64,000 bases of DNA from Rhodomicrobium vannielii ATCC 17100 (GCF_000166055.1 NC_014664.1:2052001-2116000); one strand, 5' to 3'; shown: positions 25,392 through 34,611, numbered from the stretch's first letter. Made by a program: numbers and translations. The notes: generated by a model not told the origin, from the letters alone.

Positions 25392-25486
25392 CTTTAGCAA
25401 AAGCTAGTAAGAACAATAGCTTATGACTGGAACCGGAACCCAAAAGCGCAAGAACGTGCAAGGAAACTAAATAAGAGGTGAAACCG

Positions 25487-25506
25487 GGCGCGGCCGAAAC
25501 CGCGCC
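25487..25506. terminator. GC-rich hairpin, probable terminator downstream of 25712-26584
   Basis: Seven-bp perfect stem with a 6-nt CCGAAA loop. It is identical over 20 nt with the hairpin beyond hsdR. No clear T run follows, so termination activity is uncertain. Confidence 0.4.
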
Positions 25507-25711
25507 TTCAACAGTCCCATCATCGTGAAATGTAGGGCAATACCCGAGGCAGAACGGTATTAACGTCTTCTTCCGCGCCAATCTCGAATGGAAAACCTGC
25601 ACCAGCAAAAAATTTCGACACGATGCTTACACGAAGGCGAATAAATGCATTCTGTTGTATTTGCTAAACACTATTTCTTGCCATTTTAGACCCGACAAAT
25701 TATGACATCCG

Positions 25712-26584
25712 TCAAAACTTTGCTGTTATATGCGCTAGCCATTCGGTTACAGCTTGCACCGCTTCAGAAATGGAAGGGAAATAAACTGCCGCCAAACCTC
25801 CAACTATCGCCGTTCCCGCAGCCTTTCCAAAAGCTTCGACGAAGTGATCCACAGCTTTATCAGCTTTGTTCCCTAACCAGTTTGACACCTTCTGTAAGCG
25901 CGAGGTTGCCTCGGCAACTTGAAGGGCGTTTGGTTCCTGCTTGGTAAGCTCGGCAGAGATAGTTTCCTGTGCTTCTCTTGCCTCATGAACAGCGGCTTCC
26001 TCGGACGCCTCTTCGTCAAACGGAGGTCTATTATGCCCTATGGCACCATGCGAGGGCGTTGACGCAGCCAAAGCTTGTTTAAGATGTACCAGTTTTTCGA
26101 TAGCGGTTTGACGAAGCTGTAGCTCAGCGTCGTCACCGTATTTTGGCGTGATGCCAGATTTCAAATCGATAAGAATGTCATCCAATGACTTGCGTTTTAG
26201 CTTTTCATCAAGGATTTCTTCTTCCCATTCGTCAGCTGGCGGCTTTTTGTCAGAATGATCAAGCCCCGGAGCCCATTCCAGAATGCCATCTTCGTCCTCG
26301 ATATTCTTGGCCGCTTCCTCGATACGTTCGAAACGTATTATGCTGCCAAATTCAGCTTCAAGCTCTTCAAGGGCATCGTAAGGTCCGCCCCACAAATATT
26401 GGTAGCCTCCCTCGCGGCTTTCATAAGGGGTTTCGTGAGCAGGATCTTCAAAGTTCCGCTCAAACCAATACCGCATATATGCATTTTGGCGCTCCCGACT
26501 GAGACGTTTCAGTTGCGAGGGCGTAATGCCCCTTCCGTTCAAATGATCGTCCATGTCGCTAAAATAGCGTGTTTTTGCGGGCAT
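25712..26584 (-). CDS. Hypothetical protein with C-terminal hydrophobic helix
   Basis: 290 aa, acidic and helix-rich, no named domain. It carries AIGHNRPP near residue 182, a short motif I have seen in many alphaproteobacterial hypothetical proteins. It ends with a possible membrane or amphipathic helix (GTAIVGGLAAVYFPSISEAV, about 260-279). The start is at ATG 26584 without a strong ribosome site. The IS66 target site lies only about 55 bp upstream, so the native promoter may have been displaced. Function unknown; a toxin-like or defence role would be guesswork. Confidence 0.6.
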   Translation of the reverse strand: MPAKTRYFSDMDDHLNGRGITPSQLKRLSRERQNAYMRYWFERNFEDPAHETPYESREGGYQYLWGGPYDALEELEAEFGSIIRFERIEEAAKNIEDEDGILEWAPGLDHSDKKPPADEWEEEILDEKLKRKSLDDILIDLKSGITPKYGDDAELQLRQTAIEKLVHLKQALAASTPSHGAIGHNRPPFDEEASEEAAVHEAREAQETISAELTKQEPNALQVAEATSRLQKVSNWLGNKADKAVDHFVEAFGKAAGTAIVGGLAAVYFPSISEAVQAVTEWLAHITAKF

Positions 26585-26725
26585 TGATTAATCGACCAAA
26601 TTTTTTCGTAAAGCTAGTTGTTTATTCGAGGGAGGTATATATCTGTCGTAAGCCTCCGCTGAGGGCCGCCTTGCGGGGCGTGTAAGAGACAGGTCTTGTC
26701 TGTGACGCTTGTCGCGACAGGAGCT

Positions 26726-27145
26726 ATGCCCGTGCCTATGTCTGGAGATACTTTTGCCCGCCGGTATTCCGTAGTTGCTGATACCCGGCGCCGCTGGAGC
26801 GAGGACGAGAAGCAGGCGATCATCGCCGAGGCTTTGCAGCCCGGCGTGAATGTGTCAGCGGTCGCCCGCAGGCATGGGATCAAGCCAAGCCTTCTGTTTC
26901 GTTGGCGGAAGCTGGCCAAGAACGACGAGAAGCCAGAGCCCGCACCGGCATTCCTGCCGGTCTCTCTGACGGCGCCAGGGAAGAGCCGCGACACGATCTA
27001 CGATCACAGCGCCAGTGACGCGCCCGCCGCCGATAATCGCATCGAGATCGAGCTTTTGAACGGGCGGCGCGTGCGGGTTGGCCCCGGCGCCGACATGGGC
27101 GCGTTGAAGCGCATTCTCGATATTGCCGACGGGAGGAGACCATGA
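26726..27145 (+). CDS. tnpA: IS66 accessory protein TnpA
   Basis: 139 aa. The helix-turn-helix segment DTRRRWSEDEKQAIIAEALQ with VSAVARRHGIKPSLLFRWRK is the normal TnpA start, and the end LKRILDIADGR is also typical. An AGGAG lies just before the ATG at 26726; a TTG at 26696 and an ATG at 26738 are alternatives. It overlaps tnpB by 4 bp. Confidence 0.92.
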   Translation: MPVPMSGDTFARRYSVVADTRRRWSEDEKQAIIAEALQPGVNVSAVARRHGIKPSLLFRWRKLAKNDEKPEPAPAFLPVSLTAPGKSRDTIYDHSASDAPAADNRIEIELLNGRRVRVGPGADMGALKRILDIADGRRP

Positions 27146-27489
27146 TCCCGGTTCCGACCGGCGTGCGGGTGTGGCTGGCGACGGGTCACACCGATATGCG
27201 CAGGGGCTTCCCGTCGCTGTCCTTGCAGGTCCAGGAGGTTTTGCAGCGCGATCCTTTGAGCGGCCATCTGTTTTGCTTTCGCGGCCGCCGGGGCGATCTT
27301 CTGAAGGTGATCTGGCATGACGGCCAGGGCGCCTGCCTTTTTACGAAGCGTCTGGAGAAAGGCCGGTTCTTGTGGCCGAGCCCGGCTGACGGCGCGATCT
27401 CGATTTCGCCCGCGCAGCTTGGCTATCTGCTCTCCGGGATCGATTGGCGCAATCCGCAAAAAACCTGGAGACCGACTTCGGTTGGCTGA
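27142..27489 (+). CDS. tnpB: IS66 accessory protein TnpB
   Basis: 115 aa, full length. IPVPTGVRVWLATGHTDMRR, FCFRGRRGDLLKVIWHDGQG and FTKRLEKGRFLWP are the family's conserved blocks. It is required with TnpA for IS66 transposition in several elements, although its biochemical role is unsettled. Confidence 0.94.
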   Translation: MIPVPTGVRVWLATGHTDMRRGFPSLSLQVQEVLQRDPLSGHLFCFRGRRGDLLKVIWHDGQGACLFTKRLEKGRFLWPSPADGAISISPAQLGYLLSGIDWRNPQKTWRPTSVG

Positions 27490-27534
27490 CGGTTTGCCTT
27501 TGAAAACGTTGGCGAACCATGATTCTCTTGTCGG

Positions 27535-29169
27535 GTGACCACGCCGCTTGACGCTCTTCCTTCCGACCTTGCCGCCGCGCATGCGATGATCCTCGCCGAG
27601 CGCGCCGCCCGCCTTTCCGCCGAGGCCGTTGCGGCTCGCGCTCGCGCGGCGACATCCAGCACGGACGCGCTGATCGCTCATCTGAGGCTCGAGATCGAGA
27701 AGCTGCGGCGGGTGCTTTACGGTAGCCGCTCGGAGCACAAGGCGCGGCTCCTGGAGCAGATGGAGCTTCAGCTCGAAGAGCTGGAGACAGCCGCGGCCGA
27801 GGACGAGCTTCTCGCCGAGACAGCCACAGCCCGGACGCAAGGCACGCCATCCTCTACGCGCAAGCATCCATCGCGCAAGCCTTTCCCGGCGCATCTGCCG
27901 CGCGAGCGCGTGGTGCTCCCGGCGCCGACATGTTGTCCGTCTTGCGGCTCGACGAAGCTGTCGAAGCTCGGCGAGGACGTCACCGAGACGCTCGAGGTTG
28001 TTCCGCGCCGCTGGAAAGTCATCCAAACGGTGCGCGAGAAGTTCTCCTGCCGGTGCTGCGAGGCGATCGCGCAACCGCCGGCGCCCTTTCATGCAACGCC
28101 GCGCGGTTTTGCCGGGCCGGGCCTTTTGGCCATGATCTTGTTCGAGAAGTTCGGCCAGCACCAGCCTCTCAACCGGCAAAGCGAGCGGTATGCGCGCGAA
28201 GGCGTCGAACTTTCCGTCTCGACGCTGGCCGATCAGGTTGGGTCCTGCATGGCGGCGCTGCAACCGCTCCAGGCGCTGATCGAGGCCCATGTTCTTTCGG
28301 CCGAACGGTTGTTTGGCGACGACACGACGGTGCCGATCCTGGCGAAAGGCAAGACAGTCACCGGCCGCATCTGGACCTATGTCAGAGACGATCGCCCTTT
28401 TGGCGGGACCGCGCCGCCGGCCGCGCTTTACTACGCTTCGCGAGACCGAAGGCAGGAGCATCCCGAGAGCCATCTTCGAGACTTCGCCGGCATTTTGCAG
28501 GCCGACGCCTATAGCGGCTATAACGGGCTTTACGATCCGGCGCGCGAAAAAGGCGCCATCGTCTCGGCGCTGTGCTGGGCGCACGCCAGGCGCCAGTTCT
28601 TCGAACTGGCTGACATCGCCGCCAACGCGAAGCGCGGCAAACAGGCGCCGGCCATCTCCCCGATTGCGCTGGAAGCGGTCAAGCGCATCGACGCGCTGTT
28701 CGACATCGAGCGCTCCATCAACGGCCTTCCCGCCAGCGAGCGCCTGCGCGTGCGCCAGAAGCAAAGCGCGCCGCTTCTGGCCGATCTGAAAACCTCGCTT
28801 GGCGAGGAGCGCTCGCGATTGTCGCGCTCGGCTTCCGTCGCCAGGCCCATCGATTATCTGCTCAAGCGCTGGGATCGGTTCGCCGCTTTCCTTGGCGACG
28901 GCCGCATCTGCCTGAGCAACAACTCGGCCGAACGAGCGCTGAGAGGTTTTGCGCTCGGAAGAAAGTCGTGGCTCTTCGCCGGTTCAGATCGCGGCGCCGA
29001 CCGGGCCGCCTTTATGATGACGATGATCATGACGGCCAAACTCAACGGCATCGATCCGATGGCTTGGCTGGCCGATGTGCTCGCCCGCATCGCAGGCCAG
29101 CCGCAAAGCCGACTCCATGAGCTGCTGCCCTGGGAATGGAAGCAGCCCGGCTTGCAACTGGCGGCGTAG
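27535..29169 (+). CDS. tnpC: IS66 transposase TnpC
   Basis: 544 aa from a GTG. It has an N-terminal coiled segment, a zinc-binding CCPSCGSTKL region and a second CRCCEA pair, then the DDE catalytic domain with FGDDTTVPIL, LQADAYSGYNGLYD and LSNNSAERALRGFALGRKSW. Full length, with no interruption. Confidence 0.95.
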   Translation: MTTPLDALPSDLAAAHAMILAERAARLSAEAVAARARAATSSTDALIAHLRLEIEKLRRVLYGSRSEHKARLLEQMELQLEELETAAAEDELLAETATARTQGTPSSTRKHPSRKPFPAHLPRERVVLPAPTCCPSCGSTKLSKLGEDVTETLEVVPRRWKVIQTVREKFSCRCCEAIAQPPAPFHATPRGFAGPGLLAMILFEKFGQHQPLNRQSERYAREGVELSVSTLADQVGSCMAALQPLQALIEAHVLSAERLFGDDTTVPILAKGKTVTGRIWTYVRDDRPFGGTAPPAALYYASRDRRQEHPESHLRDFAGILQADAYSGYNGLYDPAREKGAIVSALCWAHARRQFFELADIAANAKRGKQAPAISPIALEAVKRIDALFDIERSINGLPASERLRVRQKQSAPLLADLKTSLGEERSRLSRSASVARPIDYLLKRWDRFAAFLGDGRICLSNNSAERALRGFALGRKSWLFAGSDRGADRAAFMMTMIMTAKLNGIDPMAWLADVLARIAGQPQSRLHELLPWEWKQPGLQLAA

Positions 29170-29311
29170 TCATCAACCGCAAGCGCTCACGCTGCGGCCC
29201 TCACCGGATGCTTACTATCTGTCGCGACATTATATTCAAGCTCAAGCCATCAACTTTTGCTCATAGCGATGCGAAAATCGGTAACAGACGAAGCTTGCAG
29301 AAAAGGGGAAA

Positions 29312-29335
29312 GGGGCACGGTCTCGGCCGCGCCCC
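29312..29335 (-). terminator. Terminator after the small membrane protein genes
   Basis: On the minus strand the hairpin GGGGCGCGG / CCGTGCCCC (one G-U pair, CCGAGA loop) lies just after the 29343 stop and is followed by a C/T-rich tract. It resembles the two other GGCGCGG hairpins of the island. Confidence 0.6.
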
Positions 29336-29342
29336 CTCGGTG

Positions 29343-29666
29343 TCAACGGTTGCGCTGAAGGGCGACAGCCGGGCGCTTCGGCAGCGTTTGAACCTGTGCT
29401 TGCAGGCCCGAGAAGTCGGCCCGGTCGACCAAGCGTGGTGAACGTACCACCCGAGAATGACGGCAGCGCCCGCCCCAAGCCAGCAACGCCCCTCGAAGCT
29501 TTTTGCTCAAGTCGACAATGATTGACACGAAGCCCTTGAGCAGAGCTAGCAGCGCGTTCGCCGCCGGTCCGAGGAAATTCGAGAGCCCGGCGGAAAGCAG
29601 GGTTGCGACATTGCCGAGGCCCCAAGCCGTCAACCGGCCGAGAAACCACGTCAGGACTGTGCCCAT
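29343..29666 (-). CDS. Small hydrophobic protein of the island (unknown)
   Basis: 107 aa from MGTVLTWFLGRLTAWGLGNV. The first ~65 residues form two hydrophobic or amphipathic stretches (GLGNVATLLSAGLSNFLGPA and LLALLKGFVSIIVDL), followed by a basic tail. The ATG overlaps the upstream stop in TAATG, with a GGAGG ribosome site, so the two are co-translated. It resembles in style small holin-like or pore-forming proteins, but no family is recognised. Confidence 0.55.
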   Translation of the reverse strand: MGTVLTWFLGRLTAWGLGNVATLLSAGLSNFLGPAANALLALLKGFVSIIVDLSKKLRGALLAWGGRCRHSRVVRSPRLVDRADFSGLQAQVQTLPKRPAVALQRNR

Positions 29667-30151
29667 TATGCAGCCTCCTTTACGGAAGGTTTCGGCCCTT
29701 GATAGGTGCCGTCTTGGTAGTCGGCCGCGCGCCGCTCCTGCGCCCAAGTCGAGAAGCCGGAAACAGCCTCGCCGACGCCTTGAACCTTCCCTAGCGTTTC
29801 GGGCAGGTTGTCGGCCGCCCCGATTGGAATGCCGAATAGCATCGCAACCAACGCGATCAGGTTGCGGCCGGCGCGCAGAATGCGGGAAAAGAAGTCGCCC
29901 TCCTTTTCGAGCTTTTCGCTGGAATGGCCGCCACGGCTCCGCAGTGGCCTCACCGAAGTTGCCGTCAACATTTTACCGGGCTTGTAGCTAAGCGCCCGCA
30001 GACGGGCTTGCAGGGCGAATAGCGCCGTCTCGCGAGGTGTCTTCTTGGATTTGCTAAAGTCCCGTGAGCGGGAGACCAACTGCAACCTCACCAAATGCTT
30101 CGACAACGGCAACCCAGTGAAGCTCGCAACAAACAATGGTTGCACTCGCAA
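29666..30151 (-). CDS. Hypothetical protein with one membrane helix, partner of 29343-29666
   Basis: Up to 161 aa; the start is uncertain, and the ATG at residue 61 (position 29971) may be the true one. The C-terminal 100 residues contain a charged segment and the hydrophobic helix NLIALVAMLFGIPIGAA, then a polar tail ending VKEAA that encodes the ribosome site of the next gene. It is followed by coupled translation of the small hydrophobic protein. Function unknown. Confidence 0.45.
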   Translation of the reverse strand: MRVQPLFVASFTGLPLSKHLVRLQLVSRSRDFSKSKKTPRETALFALQARLRALSYKPGKMLTATSVRPLRSRGGHSSEKLEKEGDFFSRILRAGRNLIALVAMLFGIPIGAADNLPETLGKVQGVGEAVSGFSTWAQERRAADYQDGTYQGPKPSVKEAA

Positions 30152-30166
30152 CAGGAAACCAAACTG

Positions 30167-30198
30167 AAACAGGGCGCGGCCGAAACCGCGCCCTGTTT
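30167..30198. terminator. Perfect hairpin terminator beyond hsdR
   Basis: Thirteen-bp perfect stem AAACAGGGCGCGG / CCGCGCCCTGTTT with a CCGAAA loop, lying about 14 bp past the hsdR stop. T-rich on both outer sides, so it may work in both directions. Confidence 0.82.
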
Positions 30199-30211
30199 GT
30201 TTTTGGCGAAG

Positions 30212-33200
30212 CTACAGCCGAACGTCGCCGGATTGGTTTCCGTTCCTATGATAGACGTATTGCCAGACAGCCTCGACTTTTTCCTCCCATAACGTCTCCG
30301 GGTAGGGCTCTTGCGGTAAATCATCTAGTGTAAAGCGAATTTCGGAATGGACGGCCGCCCTCGTCTGCTGGTTTTGTCGCCAGAACTCAACCCGAAGCCC
30401 CTTCAGCTTTGCGAACAACTCCCGCGCCACTTTCTTAACCTCGTCTTCCTGAGCCTTCGTAAGCTTTGGCTCCGGGCGGGTCAGGAGGTCGAAAATTGCT
30501 AGTTCGTCTTCGGTCAGGCCCTCGGCAACGGCGCGGCGCTCTTCCTCCTCCATTCGCGCGATCAGCTTCTTTAGCGCGTCGAAGAAGGCTTCGACGTCGA
30601 GCGTCCCGAGGTTATAGGCGTCGACGAGCTTTTCGAGCTTCTCCACGAAATGGACGCGAGACGGATTTTGAGCTGCCATCTCCGCAGCCTTCTTTTCGAC
30701 AGATGACCGGAGTTTCTCCGCCGTCGTCTTGGGCTTCTGATTGAACAGCCAGCCGAGCTTATTGAAGTCGATATCGGAAAGGTCAATGCGACCGCCGCAT
30801 TCGTCGCCCTCGATGATCGGGGCGCTGATGGCGATACCTTCGATCCGTTCGTCCAGGAGCGCTTCGATCCTTGCGGCGACCGCCGAGAGGTCCACGGGAC
30901 CAAGCTTGGCCCGCAAAGCCTCAGCAAGCACATGCAGCGTCGCAACCTGTTTGAAGTACGCCGACGCCTTGTCGTCGGGGAGCAAAGCCTTGTAGGAGCG
31001 AACCGCGCCTCCTGCGCGACGCATGAACTCCCGGCGCCGCTCGTCCGGGGCGATAAGGGTTTCCACGGCGTCACCTATCAGCTTCAGGCGGGAAAGCTTG
31101 TTTGCGGCTGGGATGGCGTCTAGGTCCACGCCTATCTCATCGCAGAAGCACCGTGCCGACGCGAGCGCTGCCACCAGCTCCTCGACAAGCCCGTCCTTGT
31201 TCTTGATCGGGCTGTCACCGCCCTGAGAGGCGGCATAGATCGCGAGCGCCTTTTTCAGGTTCTGGAAGACGCCAACGTAATCCACGACCACGCCAGCGGC
31301 CTTTCCCGGCGCGCGTCGGTTCGCCCGCGCTATGGTCTGCATAAGCGTGTGGTTCTTCATCGGCTTATCGAGGTAAATCGTGCTGCATGTCGGCACGTCG
31401 AAGCCGGTGATCCACATCGCGCAAACAAAGACAAGGCGGAGCGGATCGTCCGGGTTCTTGAAGCGCGTTTCGAGGTCTTCCTCCTGCATCCGCTTCCGAT
31501 GGGGAACGATGTCGAGGCCCTTGGCCTTCAGGTCGGCGATCTCATTCTGCCCTTGGCTGACAACGACCGCCATATCGAGGCTCTTCATCCAGTCGAGGCG
31601 GGCAGCCAAGGCGGCCTTGGCCTCGTCCGGAGTGGCCGCGAGGCGCTGCTCCTTTTCCGCAATCAGCGCTGCCCACTGGACCCGAACCTTGTCGTACATG
31701 CGGACAGCGGTGGCCTTGTCGATGGCCACGAACATTGCTTTCCCGAGGTAGCCTCGCGCTGAGAGATGACGGACAAGGTCGGCCGCGATCTCGTCGAGCC
31801 GGTCGTCGCGCGTAATCAGGTGATACTGGCGCCCGAACTCGCGGTGAAGCTTCTTTTCCTGCTCCTCGTTCAGAGACACTTCGTCGAGAAGGGCTGTCAG
31901 ATCGTCCCGCAGTGCGTCCGAAGCGATCTGCAACTCCGGTTTCCGGTTTTCGTAATAGAGGGGGACCGTCGCACCGTCGGCTGCCGACTGCGCGAAGTTG
32001 TAGACGGAAACATATTCGCCGAAGACATCGCGGGTTCGCTCTTCTTCGCCAGCGATCAGCGGCGTTCCCGTGAAGCCGATGAAAGCAGCGTTCGGCAATG
32101 CGCGGCGCATGTTCGTCGCGAGCTGATCGTATTGGCTGCGGTGTGCCTCGTCCGTGATGACGATGATGTCCTTCCGTTCGGAAAGCACCGGCATCTGCTC
32201 GAAGCTCTCAGTCGAAAACTTATGAATGAGCGTGAAGACGTAGCGTTCTTGCCCCGCGAGAAGCTCTCGCAGGTGCACCCGGCTTTGCGCCTGCGCGTCT
32301 CTTATCTGCTTCGTCAGCGCCCCCGTGGCGGCGAACGTCTGCGCGATTTGGTCGTCAAGCTCCTGCCTGTCGGTGACGACGACGAACGTCCAGTTGCCGC
32401 CGAGGCGCCGCAAGACCTTCTCGGCGAACATCACCATTGAGAAGCTTTTGCCGCTGCCCTGCGTGTGCCAGAAGACGCCGAGGCGCCCCTGATTGTCGGC
32501 GATCTTCTTCACCGCCTCGATAGCGCGATTGACGCCGAGCACCTGATGGTATTTCGCCGTCAGCTTCCGCAGCCCTTCGCGCCCTTCCTCGAAAAGCACG
32601 AAGTTTTCCAAGAGGTCGAGGAAGCGCCCCGGCGCGCATGTTGCGCGCAGCATGGTTTCGAGGTCCGGCCGGTCCGGGCCGTCTTCTTCTAACTTCTTCC
32701 ATGGCGCGAAACCCTCGAACGCCGCGTGGGACGGCCCCATGAGCGTTTCGATCCCGTTGGATAGCAGCGTGAAACCGTTCGCGTCGAAGAGCCTCGGGAT
32801 CGTATCCCGGTAGTCGCGCAGGTTGGCGTCGTAGGCTTCCTGCACAGGCGCCGTGGGCGCCTTCCATTCACACAGGAGGACGGGAATGCCGTTGACGTAT
32901 CCAACGGCATCCGGGCGCCTCGTGTAGCTCTCGCTTGCGATCCAGATTTGCGAGGCAAGGCAGAAGTCGTTGGCGTCGACATTCACCCAGTCGATGAGTT
33001 GGACGCGCTCAGGCTTCAGCGAGCCGTCCTCCTGTGCCACCTGTACGGCCACGCCGTCCCGCAGAAGCCGATAAACCTCGCGGTTGGCTGCCACCGCCGA
33101 CATGGCGGAACGGTCGGCCGTCAGTTCGTCTTCGGCCTGCGCAAGCGCCTTTGGCGGCAACGCGGGATTAAGCCGCTGGAGCGCAGCCCGCAGCCGCGCT

Positions 33201-33382
33201 GGCAGATAGACAGTCCGAGGCGATAGACGGCCTGTCGGGCTTGTTGGCCCCAACACCTCCTTGAAGAGGTTTTGAACCTCCCAGCCTAGACCCTCGAAAA
33301 GCTCAAGGGCGCTTCCCTCGACAAGCTCACCCTCGCTCGCAAGCGCGCCTGAAAGTGAGCTTGAGAGGTCGGCGGGAGACAT
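30212..33382 (-). CDS. hsdR: Type I restriction enzyme R subunit HsdR
   Basis: 1056 aa. The nuclease centre is PDAVGYVNGIPVLLCEWKAP (D...E.K) near residues 157-176. The helicase motor has Walker A FWHTQGSGKSFSMVMF near 304, DEAH box IVITDEAHRSQYDQL, GFTGTPLIAGEE, and later helicase motifs including MWITGFDVPTCSTIYLDKPM. A helical C-terminal domain for binding the methyltransferase follows. Its start shares one base with the hsdS stop. With HsdM and HsdS it translocates and cuts unmethylated DNA. Confidence 0.96.
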   Translation of the reverse strand: MSPADLSSSLSGALASEGELVEGSALELFEGLGWEVQNLFKEVLGPTSPTGRLSPRTVYLPARLRAALQRLNPALPPKALAQAEDELTADRSAMSAVAANREVYRLLRDGVAVQVAQEDGSLKPERVQLIDWVNVDANDFCLASQIWIASESYTRRPDAVGYVNGIPVLLCEWKAPTAPVQEAYDANLRDYRDTIPRLFDANGFTLLSNGIETLMGPSHAAFEGFAPWKKLEEDGPDRPDLETMLRATCAPGRFLDLLENFVLFEEGREGLRKLTAKYHQVLGVNRAIEAVKKIADNQGRLGVFWHTQGSGKSFSMVMFAEKVLRRLGGNWTFVVVTDRQELDDQIAQTFAATGALTKQIRDAQAQSRVHLRELLAGQERYVFTLIHKFSTESFEQMPVLSERKDIIVITDEAHRSQYDQLATNMRRALPNAAFIGFTGTPLIAGEEERTRDVFGEYVSVYNFAQSAADGATVPLYYENRKPELQIASDALRDDLTALLDEVSLNEEQEKKLHREFGRQYHLITRDDRLDEIAADLVRHLSARGYLGKAMFVAIDKATAVRMYDKVRVQWAALIAEKEQRLAATPDEAKAALAARLDWMKSLDMAVVVSQGQNEIADLKAKGLDIVPHRKRMQEEDLETRFKNPDDPLRLVFVCAMWITGFDVPTCSTIYLDKPMKNHTLMQTIARANRRAPGKAAGVVVDYVGVFQNLKKALAIYAASQGGDSPIKNKDGLVEELVAALASARCFCDEIGVDLDAIPAANKLSRLKLIGDAVETLIAPDERRREFMRRAGGAVRSYKALLPDDKASAYFKQVATLHVLAEALRAKLGPVDLSAVAARIEALLDERIEGIAISAPIIEGDECGGRIDLSDIDFNKLGWLFNQKPKTTAEKLRSSVEKKAAEMAAQNPSRVHFVEKLEKLVDAYNLGTLDVEAFFDALKKLIARMEEEERRAVAEGLTEDELAIFDLLTRPEPKLTKAQEDEVKKVARELFAKLKGLRVEFWRQNQQTRAAVHSEIRFTLDDLPQEPYPETLWEEKVEAVWQYVYHRNGNQSGDVRL

Positions 33383-34611
33383 CAGGCGGCGCGCTCCAAT
33401 TCGCGTTCGGCTGCGGTGACCGAAAGTTCACCAGAGATCAGGCGTGGGAGAAGGAGGTCGCGGGAAGCAACTAGCCGCCGATTGGCGGCCTGCAGCGTCG
33501 CGGCCAACTGCACACCGTTCAGCACATAGTCACTGAACTTCTCGCGCAGCTCAAGAGGCGGCAAGGGAACGGGGTATTTCACCAGAACAGGCCAATTGGC
33601 CCTCGGCATCTTGGTTCCATTCGAGGTCTGCACGGCGTGTGCAACGAAAGCATCACTTGATGCGACTGAAAGCACAATGGCAGTGAGGTCATCTGAACGC
33701 GCTCGTATTACAATAGCGTCCGACGAGCTAATTCCATCACAGGGCGCCCATACTACCTTATGGAAATACGGCCTTATTTTTCCGAAGAGGATGTCTCCGG
33801 GTCGAAATTTGAGTTTGGTGCTAGTCACTTCATCGACGTTTCCCCATTCACCCAAGGTCGTGGACCTTCGAGGCAGATGCTCAAGCCCAACGTACGGGGT
33901 ATCGGGACTTACATCCGACGGCAGCACGGCATCACGCACTTCAGACGCAAGCTCGCCTAAGGTGCTCCAAATCCAACCTGACGGCAGGCGCCCACGAGGG
34001 ATATCGGCCTGATATCCAGGGAAGCGGAAGTGGACGAACCACTCCTCGAACAGCCGCCGCGCCATCTCCTCCAGCACCGCGATGCGTCGCCGGTTCACCT
34101 CGATCAGGTCGTCATACGCGCGTAGAATTGAACCAATCCGACGTTGCACGGTAATAGGTGGGCACGGGATCAAAACTCCTTCTATCTGACTACTGCTCAT
34201 ATTCGGCTGAGCGGCACCGTCTGCTAATCTAAAAAAAATACGTTCGTAGTCCTTGCTTCCAACTAATGCCCAGAAGAATGCAGCATCAACGTCATTTGGT
34301 CTTAGTCTTGCAACTCGTTGATTAAGAAGAATTGAACGTGAAGTCCTTACCCTCCCAGCTTTTCCTGCGGTCGCTCCCGTCATAGCAATAATTATATCGC
34401 CATCTCTCAGCTCGAAACGCCCGAGTTTCCTAGAAAAGAGTGTTGGAGGTATGCAGTCGACATCGTTTAGGTCTACGGTCCCATCGCCAGCTATATTCTT
34501 AATTTTTACAACGGGAATGCCCGCATGGGACCAATCCTGACTTTTAAAAGCATAGCCAGGCGTCACTTCACAGACTTCACCCAGGCGAACGAATGGCCAG
34601 CCGCTCTTCAT
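33382..34611 (-). CDS. hsdS: Type I restriction specificity subunit HsdS
   Basis: 409 aa with two target-recognition domains separated by helices. The first starts WPFVRLGEVCEVTPGYAFKS and ends near INQRR-like IEVNRRRIAVLEEMARRLFE (about 170-190). The second starts GWIWSTLGELASEVRDAV and ends QLAATLQAANRRLVASRDLL. The two conserved helical stretches set the spacing of the bipartite site. G+C is lower than in hsdM and hsdR, as is common for specificity genes that exchange domains. It overlaps hsdM by 4 bp. Confidence 0.94.
   Translation of the reverse strand: MKSGWPFVRLGEVCEVTPGYAFKSQDWSHAGIPVVKIKNIAGDGTVDLNDVDCIPPTLFSRKLGRFELRDGDIIIAMTGATAGKAGRVRTSRSILLNQRVARLRPNDVDAAFFWALVGSKDYERIFFRLADGAAQPNMSSSQIEGVLIPCPPITVQRRIGSILRAYDDLIEVNRRRIAVLEEMARRLFEEWFVHFRFPGYQADIPRGRLPSGWIWSTLGELASEVRDAVLPSDVSPDTPYVGLEHLPRRSTTLGEWGNVDEVTSTKLKFRPGDILFGKIRPYFHKVVWAPCDGISSSDAIVIRARSDDLTAIVLSVASSDAFVAHAVQTSNGTKMPRANWPVLVKYPVPLPPLELREKFSDYVLNGVQLAATLQAANRRLVASRDLLLPRLISGELSVTAAERELERAA

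Larger units (their letters stand above)
25209..25711. other. Non-coding left end of the island with attL and a hairpin
   Basis: No supported gene. It contains the 17-bp att repeat and a GC-rich hairpin at 25487-25506 (GGCGCGG, CCGAAA loop, CCGCGCC), the same hairpin found after hsdR. Confidence 0.6.
26648..29215 (+). mobile_element. Complete IS66-family insertion sequence
   Basis: It carries terminal inverted repeats starting GTAAGC; the left end GTAAGCCTCCGCTGAGGGCC and the complement of the right end agree at 18 of the first 20 positions. It is flanked by a perfect 8-bp target duplication TATCTGTC (26640-26647 and 29216-29223), the size expected for IS66. All three genes are intact, so the insertion is recent and probably active. 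Confidence 0.95.

Noticed and set aside
27004-28764. 586-codon minus-strand frame across IS66
   Set aside because: Antisense to intact tnpB/tnpC; composition Arg-rich and motif-free.
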